Assembly (NCBI GenBank): GCA_002495535.1 | Contig: DAFX01000034.1 | Coordinates: forward strand, 1-6,612 | DNA: 6,612 nucleotides | Direction of reading: 5' to 3' | Source: Euryarchaeota archaeon UBA433 | Lineage (GTDB): Archaea; Thermoplasmatota; Poseidoniia; Poseidoniales; Poseidoniaceae | Shown here: positions 1 to 5,906 of the stretch, piece by piece | How positions within the stretch are numbered: the first letter of the stretch is position 1 | Layout: every line of letters starts with the position of its first letter | The notes under the pieces: model-generated | What the model was told of the DNA's origin: nothing | What the model saw: the letters and a program-made list of their open reading frames with translations, nothing else | The model's database searches: none | Position numbers and translations under genes: made by a program

Positions 1-251
1 AATTCTCCATGAACGAAGACTTGAGGCATGGTTGGGAAATCAGACCAAGCGCAAACTGAGGGGATCGCTCGAGGGTCAGATAGGATATTCACAGCGGCAA
101 ATGGTTCGCCAACAGATTCAGAGAACTGCTGCATCACTTGTGCAGCGCGGTTAGAGAATCCACATTGTGGTTGATTTGGGTTGCCTTTCATGAACAGCAC
201 CAAAGCGTGTTCATCGACAATAGCTTGCAGTTCTTCAGGTGTCCAGTCCAT
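1..251 (-). CDS. grxD: Monothiol (CGFS) glutaredoxin, C-terminus cut by window edge
   Basis: Small thioredoxin-fold protein of the Grx4/GrxD class. In this family, dimers or BolA-Grx heterodimers carry a [2Fe-2S] cluster on the CGFS cysteine plus glutathione, and serve in cytosolic iron-sulfur delivery or iron sensing rather than general disulfide reduction. The reverse strand reads from an ATG at 251-249 for 83 codons to the window edge. Visible hallmarks are Lys22 in LFMKGNP (glutathione contact), the CGFS active site at residues 30-33, and FPTMPQVFVHGE at 72-83 with the cis-proline P76. The start is fixed by a strong ribosome binding site (AAGGAG) 8 nt upstream, within the end of the bolA-like gene. 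That gene ends 5 nt before this ATG, so the two are very probably co-transcribed and translationally coupled. About 20-25 residues, including the glycine-rich GGxD-type glutathione motif, should lie beyond the window. The family call is firm; the physiological role is inferred from family and neighbour. Confidence 0.93.
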   Translation of the reverse strand, partial: MDWTPEELQAIVDEHALVLFMKGNPNQPQCGFSNRAAQVMQQFSESVGEPFAAVNILSDPRAIPSVCAWSDFPTMPQVFVHGE

Positions 252-256
252 TCATT

Positions 257-577
257 TCACTCCTTTTTGTTTTTGTTGATTCGGCGGATGTGTACGCCTT
301 GTCCGCCCCCGTGGGGGTCGAATGCAGTGTCGCCGGCCACTTCGGCCTGAGCAGGGGTCATGCACTTGAGATCGAGCGCGTGAACCGGGTGAGGAATGTG
401 TTGCTTCATGACCGCTAAAACGGTCTTTTGGCGTTGCAGGGGACGGACCCCATCGAAAGATTCGGAGATGACGCGCACGTGGAAGTGATCGCCTGAGCCA
501 TGCAAATCCAACACTTCGATGGTGGCTTCAGGAACTGCTTTGCGCACTTCGGCTTCAACCCACTCACTGCTGACCAT
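257..577 (-). CDS. bolA: BolA/IbaG-family protein with short C-terminal extension
   Basis: BolA-family protein, the usual partner of CGFS glutaredoxins in [2Fe-2S] heterodimers for cluster transfer or iron signalling. Counting from the upstream GTG, it shows GSGDHFHVRVISE (28-40), the conserved FDGVRPLQRQKTV stretch (42-54) equivalent to the family F-x-G-x(4)-RHR region, and the invariant His67 in VHALDLK. In BolA-Grx complexes this His is a cluster ligand; His32 and His34 sit in the loop that can give the second ligand. The core ends near residue 83 and a 24-residue tail follows (GDTAFDPHGGGQGVHIRR, then Lys-rich), which is unusual for the family. A GTG (578-580) directly precedes the chosen ATG (575-577). 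An upstream GAGG suits either start (8 nt to ATG, 5 nt to GTG), giving 106 or 107 residues. The last codons double as the ribosome binding site of the glutaredoxin gene. A role as a DNA-binding regulator, reported for some BolA proteins, cannot be judged here. Confidence 0.93.
   Translation of the reverse strand: MVSSEWVEAEVRKAVPEATIEVLDLHGSGDHFHVRVISESFDGVRPLQRQKTVLAVMKQHIPHPVHALDLKCMTPAQAEVAGDTAFDPHGGGQGVHIRRINKNKKE
260..268 (-). promoter_or_regulatory. Ribosome binding site of the glutaredoxin gene, inside the end of bolA
   Basis: On the minus strand AAAAAGGAG is followed directly by the bolA TGA stop (259-257) and, 8 nt after GGAG, by the glutaredoxin ATG (251-249). The last bolA codons (AAA AAG GAG) therefore act as a strong Shine-Dalgarno sequence. 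This arrangement favours translational coupling and decides the glutaredoxin start. Confidence 0.7.
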
Positions 578-636
578 CACAGACGCCTCACTTCGCCCTA
601 TCGGTTGATGGCTTTGAACCTGCGCTCGTTCACGCG

Positions 637-2139
637 ATGCTTCAAGGGCTGGGCGAGCCAGCCAGTCCTATGGGCGCAGCACCACCTCTGCCGGCTGCCC
701 GCCAGCCAGAAATGGGGCGGGATTCAGCTTGGCTTGCAGGGGCGGATCTTGTTGCGGTGTTTCTCGCCCTGTTTGGGCAGGTCTTGTTGACGCGTGCCTT
801 GTCGACCGAAGATTTCGGTTTGTTCATCATTGCCTTTGATGCGTTTGCAACCCTTTTCCTTATTGTGGATTTGGGCTTACCCACCCTTCTTGCTCGTGAT
901 GGTGGCAAAGCGCTCGACCGCGTATGGCCCAGCATCTTCCGAATCTATCGGCTTCAGGCGATGGTGTTGGTGCCGTTTTTGTTGCTTGCGTGCGTGTTCA
1001 CGCCTCTTGCCGACCCTTCATGGCGCACTCATGCCCCGTTGCTGTTGATCTGTGCGGGGATTGCACTGGCACACATTGCCTCCTATGCGCCTCGAACGGC
1101 GTTGCGGGTCGCAGGTGAAGCCCGCCTCGAGGCGTTCACTAAACTCACAGAACGCGGCGTGACCGTCCTCGGGTACGCGGTTTTGTATTGGGCGGGATCT
1201 CGTTCTGTCACCCTGTTTGCTCTGACGTTTTTCATCGGGGCGTGCGTCGGCCTTCTTGCCGCACTGTGGTGGTCAAAGCAAGTGCTGCAGCCCCACGCCC
1301 AACAAGAAAGCCACTCGACTCTTGGACCAGTTTGGGCTTCCAACACCACCTTGCTCATGCACGCTCTTCCTTTTGCAATCACCCTGGGCGTGTTGCCCTA
1401 TGTGGTTCGAATTGAGAAGTTCATCCTCAGCGATGCCATTGGGCTAGAAGCGGCAGCGTTGTTCCACGTTGCTCAACTTGCTTGGCTGGCAGGACTTGTG
1501 GTCCCTCAAGCAATGCGAGCGGCTCTTCTTCCTCTTTTGGGCGAACGGCGCGACCGTCCGGGAGAGTTCCAACGGCAACTGAACGATTCCTTGGATTTCT
1601 GTTTGGCGTTGCTCCCCTACGGCTTGTATGGGGGTGCTGCCGTGGTTTGGTTTGCCGTGCCTCTGGCGTTCCCTGCTCAATACACCGACGGTTCACTCGA
1701 CGGTTCTGCTGTTGAATTGTTCATGGTGTTGTTGTTTGGTTGGTGCTGCACCCTCTTGTCCACGCCGACCTACACCGCTCTCCAGGCCGGACCAAAACCG
1801 TGGCACTTTACTGCGTTTATCAGCGGCGTTGTGGCCTTTGCAGCGCTGTTTGGCAGTTGGCTCATTCACTGGCAAAGCAGCCTTTCGAATGAACGGGGGC
1901 TCTATGCCGCAGTGATCGCTTCAAGCGTCACGGCAGCTTTCATGCTCCTCTTATCGCTGCTGATGGCTGCACCCAAAGGGCATGTTTCTCAACGAAAGGC
2001 AGATTGGACGTTGGCTCTTTGTTTGGCGCTCACAACTTGCGTCGGGTTCGTCATGTTCCCACCGCTTGCTTTGACTGGAGTGGTGCTGTTTATCTTCACG
2101 CCACGAGGTCTTGCAGCACTTCGTTCCACTGGGCTATAA
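637..2139 (+). CDS. Polysaccharide/lipid-linked glycan flippase (Wzx/RfbX-like, MATE/MOP fold)
   Basis: Predicted 500-residue integral membrane protein with about 14 hydrophobic segments, roughly at residues 33-53, 60-80, 107-122, 133-150, 172-186, 191-211, 236-256, 266-290, 318-345, 357-378, 390-411, 420-443, 456-473 and 474-488. The N-terminal pattern LFGQVLLTRALSTEDFGLFIIAF (about 45-67) with DLGLPTLLARDGG (78-90) is typical of polysaccharide biosynthesis/O-antigen flippases, which move undecaprenyl- or dolichol-linked sugars across the cytoplasmic membrane. In an archaeon the cargo could be a dolichol-linked precursor for S-layer or N-glycosylation; the substrate cannot be read from sequence. 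The first 25 residues are Pro/Ala-rich and non-hydrophobic, and none of the candidate ATGs (637, 670, 712) has a ribosome binding site, so the true start may be 712 (MGRDSAWLAG). The gene is divergent from bolA, and its last 44 bp overlap the end of the opposite-strand glycosyltransferase gene, a natural functional partner. Confidence 0.87.
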   Translation: MLQGLGEPASPMGAAPPLPAARQPEMGRDSAWLAGADLVAVFLALFGQVLLTRALSTEDFGLFIIAFDAFATLFLIVDLGLPTLLARDGGKALDRVWPSIFRIYRLQAMVLVPFLLLACVFTPLADPSWRTHAPLLLICAGIALAHIASYAPRTALRVAGEARLEAFTKLTERGVTVLGYAVLYWAGSRSVTLFALTFFIGACVGLLAALWWSKQVLQPHAQQESHSTLGPVWASNTTLLMHALPFAITLGVLPYVVRIEKFILSDAIGLEAAALFHVAQLAWLAGLVVPQAMRAALLPLLGERRDRPGEFQRQLNDSLDFCLALLPYGLYGGAAVVWFAVPLAFPAQYTDGSLDGSAVELFMVLLFGWCCTLLSTPTYTALQAGPKPWHFTAFISGVVAFAALFGSWLIHWQSSLSNERGLYAAVIASSVTAAFMLLLSLLMAAPKGHVSQRKADWTLALCLALTTCVGFVMFPPLALTGVVLFIFTPRGLAALRSTGL

Positions 2140-3184
2140 CACTGGTTTGCTGAAACCGTTCAGGCAGCTCAAACCCGCCTTCCCAGCGCGATTTCAAAGC
2201 GGCTTCACATGCGTCGGCTAGTCGCTCTGGAGTGGCCTCATCAACAACGCAGTACGACGGTAAGAATTCAGCAACATCGCCGACGTCAAGCGACACCACC
2301 GGCGTGCCACACACCATCGCCTCCTTTGCGACAAGCGGTCCAGATTCTCTCTTGGAGGTGATCAGGGTCAAATCTGCTACGAGCATTCTGTCCCAGACGA
2401 TCGGCCGGGGTTGTTGCTTGAGGGTTGTCATGCCCACAACCCACCCTCGCCGTTCCATCTCTTCACCACACTTCAGCGCAAGAAGATGATTTTTTTCAGG
2501 GCGTCTTGGGTCGGACGGGAAAAGGATGTCAATGCTTGATTTACGCCATCGTTTCTTTGATGGTTTCATCGGCGTTAACCATTCCTCTTCAACCGCCACA
2601 TGACAGGGGATCATCGAAACCGTATCGGGCTCACGCCCAGTTTCAATCACCTTGCTCTGGAGTCGTTTTGAAACAGCGATGAGGTGGTCCGGGGCTTGAA
2701 TGAGGGCGTGCACCGTCGGCCCAACAGAACTGTGATTGAGTCCAACGTCGAGGTCCCACCCGTGAACGACCGCACCCCAAGGGACCTTCCAGCGTCGAGA
2801 CAGGTGATGGGCCAACACGCCAGCCGGCCACAATGTGTGGCACACAATGGTTTCAGGTCGCCAACCATCGAGCCACTTTTCGACCCGTCGAGAAAGACGA
2901 CGTATGCTCCATTTCGTCAGGCTCGGCCAAGGATGGTCTGGTAGGGCGGTAAATCGGGGTGCAAAGACAGGAATGCCCCCGTGCTCAAAGACCCGAGGTG
3001 CCTTGGCCACTCCGGTGTGTGTTGAGCGGCGGGCCTCTTGATAACGGAGCATGCGAGGGAGGCAATTGACAACGCGCACATCGTGCCCTTCCTGTTTCAA
3101 AGCAAGAGCGTGGTCGGCAACGAAGGTCCCCCGGGCTGCATTGGTGGGCAGCGGATAGAGCAGGGACACCAGCAGAATGCGCAT
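2096..3184 (-). CDS. Glycosyltransferase family 4 (GT-B fold)
   Basis: Cytoplasmic retaining glycosyltransferase, 362 residues, expected to transfer a nucleotide-activated sugar to a lipid-linked or protein-bound glycan. The N-terminal acceptor domain opens with MRILLVSLLYPLPTNAARGTFV (counted as residues 1-22) and includes VVHGWDLDV (139-147), the HGxD-type motif. The C-terminal donor domain starts near residue 217 with ILFPSDPRRPEKN and carries the E-x7-E signature (E280 and E288 in ESGPLVAKEAM), followed by CGTPVVSLDVGDVAE. The PEKN and SLDVGDV elements resemble the TuaC-like branch of GT4. The donor domain is compact, and a clear glycine-rich G-x-G-x-P motif is not visible. The ATG at 3184-3182 has a good ribosome binding site (GAGGTG at 3198-3193, 8 nt spacer) in the 18-nt gap after rpe, so it is the second gene of an rpe-GT operon. 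Its 3' end overlaps the flippase gene tail to tail. Sugar donor and acceptor are unknown. Confidence 0.9.
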   Translation of the reverse strand: MRILLVSLLYPLPTNAARGTFVADHALALKQEGHDVRVVNCLPRMLRYQEARRSTHTGVAKAPRVFEHGGIPVFAPRFTALPDHPWPSLTKWSIRRLSRRVEKWLDGWRPETIVCHTLWPAGVLAHHLSRRWKVPWGAVVHGWDLDVGLNHSSVGPTVHALIQAPDHLIAVSKRLQSKVIETGREPDTVSMIPCHVAVEEEWLTPMKPSKKRWRKSSIDILFPSDPRRPEKNHLLALKCGEEMERRGWVVGMTTLKQQPRPIVWDRMLVADLTLITSKRESGPLVAKEAMVCGTPVVSLDVGDVAEFLPSYCVVDEATPERLADACEAALKSRWEGGFELPERFQQTSVIAQWNEVLQDLVA

Positions 3185-3202
3185 ATCGCATCCACCTCTT
3201 CT

Positions 3203-3877
3203 TCAGCCTTGAAGGGCTGTATGGATGACAGAGAGGTTCTCTTTCAGCGAAGCGCGGTCGTTGAACAACCCAGAGCCAACAACACAGTTGCTGACGCCCC
3301 ACGATTGCAGCATGGCAATGTTGTGTGCTTTGACGCCACCATCGATCTGAATTTGTACCGGGCGGCCGCCTGCTGCGACTTGTTCATCGATGGCAGCTTT
3401 CAATGTTCGAATTTTCTTTTCGACCGCAGGAATAAACGATTGGCCACCGAAACCAGGGTTGACGCTCATGACGAGGACCAAATCCAATTCCGAAAGCACC
3501 TCAAGCGCAGCGTCAACAGGCGTGCCGGGATTCAACACGACGCCAACCGTAGCGCCAGCGGCACGAATTGCCGTGACGAGCCGGTGCAGATGAGTGGCAG
3601 CTTCGACGTGAACTGAAAGATGATTGCAACCCGCATCAATGTAATCCTGGAAGCACGCTTCGGCGTTTGAAATCATGAGGTGTGCATCAAACACTGCCTC
3701 ATCCCCAAGGGCCTTTCGAAGGGACTTGATGACGGGCGGGCCAAACGTGAGGTTCGGGACAAAGTTTCCATCCATCACGTCAAGATGAAGCCAATTCAAG
3801 CCCGCATCCAATGCTTCGCGACAGTCGGTAGCAAGGTCGGCTAAATCTGCCGTGAGGACGCTGGGTGCAATGATCAT
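3203..3877 (-). CDS. rpe: Ribulose-phosphate 3-epimerase
   Basis: TIM-barrel enzyme that interconverts D-ribulose 5-phosphate and D-xylulose 5-phosphate in the pentose phosphate pathway; cytoplasmic. At 224 residues it matches the usual family length. It shows APSVLTAD (4-11), the first signature HLDVMDGNFVPNLTFGP (31-47) with metal/catalytic residues H31 and D33, DAHLMI with H66 (64-69), the second signature VMSVNPGFGGQSFIP (136-150), the catalytic Asp in QIDGG (D179), and the phosphate-binding GSGLF (201-205). All key residues are present, so it should be active. The ATG at 3877-3875 is preceded by AAGGCGG, a modest ribosome binding site. It leads the minus-strand operon that continues into the glycosyltransferase and is transcribed divergently from thioredoxin. 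In archaea rpe is patchily distributed and usually points to a non-oxidative pentose phosphate route for ribose supply; that role is inferred. Confidence 0.97.
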   Translation of the reverse strand: MIIAPSVLTADLADLATDCREALDAGLNWLHLDVMDGNFVPNLTFGPPVIKSLRKALGDEAVFDAHLMISNAEACFQDYIDAGCNHLSVHVEAATHLHRLVTAIRAAGATVGVVLNPGTPVDAALEVLSELDLVLVMSVNPGFGGQSFIPAVEKKIRTLKAAIDEQVAAGGRPVQIQIDGGVKAHNIAMLQSWGVSNCVVGSGLFNDRASLKENLSVIHTALQG

Positions 3878-3994
3878 GGAACCGCCTTAACCACGCCATG
3901 AAGGGTTGCGTGATGAGTATTTCGACCAAATTCCGTATGAAATAGCGTACAAACCCTCATAATCTTCGGGCCGAAGGAACCCAAAGGTGAGCAC
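3878..3994. promoter_or_regulatory. Divergent rpe / thioredoxin promoter region with nested inverted repeats
   Basis: This 117-bp gap separates the rpe start (minus) from the thioredoxin start (plus). It holds symmetric paired elements: AGGGTT (3902-3907) with AACCCT (3952-3957), and TATTTC (3918-3923) with GAAATA (3939-3944). GAAATA therefore occurs on each strand, 41 nt upstream of the rpe ATG on the minus strand and about 50 nt upstream of the thioredoxin ATG on the plus strand. These are suitable positions for archaeal TATA-like boxes with short leaders. The plus-strand copy lies in TATGAAATAG (3936-3945). Motif matches are weak and six-base inverted pairs can arise by chance, so the promoter assignment is tentative. 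Confidence 0.4.
3964..3976. promoter_or_regulatory. Perfect 6-bp dyad upstream of thioredoxin (possible operator)
   Basis: CTTCGG-G-CCGAAG is a perfect inverted repeat with a one-base centre. It lies 18 bp before the thioredoxin ATG and directly before its ribosome binding site (AAAGGTGA, 3983-3990). If transcription starts about 25 nt after the TATA-like element at 3936-3945, the dyad sits at or just after the start site, a common place for a repressor operator. The one-base centre makes a full RNA hairpin unlikely; only a weak CUUC/GAAG stem could form. Confidence 0.3.
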
Positions 3995-4324
3995 ATGGGT
4001 GAAGTGAGAGCAGTTACCGACAGCGAGTTTGAAACAACAGTCAACAACAACAACTGGGTTCTCGTTGATTTTTGGGCGCCATGGTGCGGACCATGTAAGG
4101 CACTGGGTCCAGTTTTGACCCAAGTGGCAGGCGAGCGAGACATCCTCATTGCCAAGGTTGATACCGACTCCAACCCAATGAACGCCGGGCGTCTCGGTGT
4201 ACGAGGCATCCCCGCCATGTTCCTCTACAACAACGGCAAACTCGTCGGCCAGAAAAGTGGGGCTATGCCAAAGGCTGCTGTGCTTCAGTGGGTCGACGAA
4301 CACATGACTGCAGACGATTTCTGA
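3995..4324 (+). CDS. trxA: Thioredoxin
   Basis: Classical single-domain cytosolic thioredoxin, 109 residues, a dithiol-disulfide reductant for enzymes such as ribonucleotide reductase or methionine sulfoxide reductase, recycled by a thioredoxin reductase not seen here. It has VLVDFWAPWCGPCKALGPVL (22-41) with the CGPC redox site at 31-34 and the buried Asp25, KVDTDSNP (54-61), VRGIPAMFLY (69-78) with cis-Pro73, and the C-terminal GAMPKAAVLQWV helix. The ATG is supported by the ribosome binding site AAAGGTGA with a 4-nt spacer. Residues 17-20 are four asparagines encoded by four AAC codons in a row. The gene stands alone on the plus strand, divergent from rpe, and stops one base before the convergent STAND NTPase gene ends. 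Family assignment is certain; the physiological targets are unknown. Confidence 0.97.
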   Translation: MGEVRAVTDSEFETTVNNNNWVLVDFWAPWCGPCKALGPVLTQVAGERDILIAKVDTDSNPMNAGRLGVRGIPAMFLYNNGKLVGQKSGAMPKAAVLQWVDEHMTADDF

Positions 4325-4325
4325 A

Positions 4326-5906
4326 TCAATCCTTCAGTTTTTTCAGCCGCTCCTTCTGAGCAGAGCCAACGTCCCTTAACAGCCGCTCTCGAAGCGCCTC
4401 ATGCAACCACATACCTTCTTCCAGTTCGATCAACAACCCATGCTTGATCAAGTTTTGAGGCGGAGGGCCTTCCCATCCGACTGCTTTTGCAAGCGCTTCC
4501 CACAAAAGCGGTTTTTTAGCGAGCGCAAGGGTTGCGAGCAAGTCCTGTTCGCGTTCGGGAAGCGAGGTTAGAATTTCTTCATCAAGGAACCTCAACCAGT
4601 CGCCGTGTGTGGGTTGGCCGTACAGTTCTAACAATTCCAACGCCAATGGGTGGCCGCCAGTTGCAGCATGCACTTCATCGGCCTTCACGTGAGAGGGGTG
4701 ATCCAAATCCTTCAGCCAAGCTTTGGTTTCTTCAAGGCTCAAGCCCGCAATTGGATATTCGTGAACAACCCCGCGCGTGTGAACGTCTCTTCTGTCGTAG
4801 ACCTTGAGCGTCGTTCTCGAAATAAACAGCAGCCGCAAAGGTGCTTTTGTAGCGATTTGCAAAAGGGCACCTAGCAAATCCTTGGCCTGCTCTTCCATGT
4901 GGTGCACGTCATCGAGAACGATGAGCCAATAGGGTGGTGGTCCGCCCGCCTCGTCTTTGAATCGCTCGCGGATGGTGCGTGCATCGGTCAGGTAGGTCAG
5001 CAACCTGCGCCGCCAGGAATCAACATCGATTTTTCCACCCGGGCTCAACGGCAAGGTTTCGATCAAATTGTAGGGGTCATGGGATTCATCGATTCCAAAT
5101 CGGTGAAGGAGGCTTGTCGCTAGGCCTAGGGAACGGTCCCATGGCTGACATGGGTACCAGCACACCGAAAGGTACGGGTCGTCTTCAAGCAATTGATGAA
5201 GCCAGTGGGCCACAAGAGTTGACTTGCCAATGCCGGCGATCCCATGAACTACAGCACACGGTTTTCGCTTTTCAAACCAAGATTGCAAGGCTGCAAGTTC
5301 CGTCTCCCTTCCGTGAACTGGGCGCGTTTGAGGAGGTCGGTTGTTGTAGGTGGCGTGGGCTCCTGTCATCGGCGTCAATCGGCCCGGTGCAGGCATGTCA
5401 TCATCTGACCGTTGGATTCGTCCAAAGCGAATATCGCCATAGGTGAGCACGCCTTCGTGTTGAGCATGCAAGAGGACCTGGAGCAGGGAAATATCAGCCT
5501 CAAGCCGGGCAGCGGCTTCTTTTGCATGAATTTCCAGCAGATCTCCCTCATTGTTTCGCAGGAGGATTTTGGTTTGACCCAGTTCAGCGTGCCGCTCAAC
5601 AGCCCGTTGACGACCAAGATCGCTCAGTTGCCATGTTTTCTGCCTTCGATCTTCGCCCCGAATGGATCGTGTGTGCTCTTCAACCGCGCCATCTTTCAGC
5701 AGCGAGCGCATCGCCCGGCTCACGTTAGGTGGATGTTGGGCGCATGCCTCGGCGATTCCAGGTCGCGTCAGTTCCGGCCCGACCACATAGCGATCGGCTT
5801 GTGCCTCGTTGTCGTTCAAATGAAGCAGGACGCGGTCCAAAACCGCAACACTGACCTTCGGAAGACCTTCGCTCACACCTACGGCTGTGCCGACCTTCTT
5901 TCTCAA
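4326..5906 (-). CDS. Winged-helix / STAND-type NTPase, probable signal-responsive transcription regulator
   Basis: A 526-residue soluble multidomain protein. Residues 16-106 look like a MarR/ArsR-type winged helix, with recognition helix NVSRAMRSLLKDGAV (61-75) and a charged wing TRSIRGEDRRQKTWQLS (79-95). A helical linker (107-150) and a Pro-rich segment (172-195) precede a STAND/NB-ARC-like P-loop ATPase: entry motif VHGRETEL (197-204), Walker A GIAGIGKST (222-230), Walker B YWLIVLDDVHH (326-336), sensor-like LLFISR (359-364) and a GGHPLALELLE motif (417-427) equivalent to the family GxPLA box. Residues 440-510 resemble the winged-helix domain that follows STAND ATPases. No repeat sensor domain (TPR, WD40) follows, so the ligand-sensing part is unclear. 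The start is TTG: an in-frame stop lies 24 nt upstream, the first ATG is codon 66, inside the HTH, and AGAAGGGA precedes the TTG by 4 nt. It is divergent from the secreted TSP3/WD40 gene, a plausible target. I recognise the fold but not a named gene; regulation is inferred. Confidence 0.82.
   Translation of the reverse strand: MRKKVGTAVGVSEGLPKVSVAVLDRVLLHLNDNEAQADRYVVGPELTRPGIAEACAQHPPNVSRAMRSLLKDGAVEEHTRSIRGEDRRQKTWQLSDLGRQRAVERHAELGQTKILLRNNEGDLLEIHAKEAAARLEADISLLQVLLHAQHEGVLTYGDIRFGRIQRSDDDMPAPGRLTPMTGAHATYNNRPPQTRPVHGRETELAALQSWFEKRKPCAVVHGIAGIGKSTLVAHWLHQLLEDDPYLSVCWYPCQPWDRSLGLATSLLHRFGIDESHDPYNLIETLPLSPGGKIDVDSWRRRLLTYLTDARTIRERFKDEAGGPPPYWLIVLDDVHHMEEQAKDLLGALLQIATKAPLRLLFISRTTLKVYDRRDVHTRGVVHEYPIAGLSLEETKAWLKDLDHPSHVKADEVHAATGGHPLALELLELYGQPTHGDWLRFLDEEILTSLPEREQDLLATLALAKKPLLWEALAKAVGWEGPPPQNLIKHGLLIELEEGMWLHEALRERLLRDVGSAQKERLKKLKD
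4338..4343 (+). terminator. Possible oligo-T terminator after thioredoxin
   Basis: A run of six T residues on the plus strand begins 14 nt after the thioredoxin stop. Archaeal RNA polymerase can terminate at oligo-T tracts without a hairpin, and none is obvious here. The run lies inside the 3' end of the opposite-strand NTPase gene, where it is read as lysine codons, so it may be coincidental. Confidence 0.25.

Noticed and set aside
574..611. Inverted pair CCATCA (574-579) / TGATGG (606-611) around the bolA start
   Set aside because: Six-base arms 26 bp apart, one lying on the bolA start codon, are expected by chance; no other support.
3038..3616. Long plus-strand open frame (192 codons) opposite rpe and the glycosyltransferase start
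   Set aside because: It lies antisense to two genes with strong family motifs, has no recognisable domain, and is explained as a shadow of their codon bias.
4043..4054. Four AAC codons in a row in thioredoxin
   Set aside because: A short triplet run encoding Asn17-20 in a surface loop; too short to call a functional repeat.
3887..4303. Minus-strand open frame (138 codons) across thioredoxin and the rpe promoter
   Set aside because: It is antisense to an unambiguous thioredoxin gene and runs through a region better explained as a divergent promoter.
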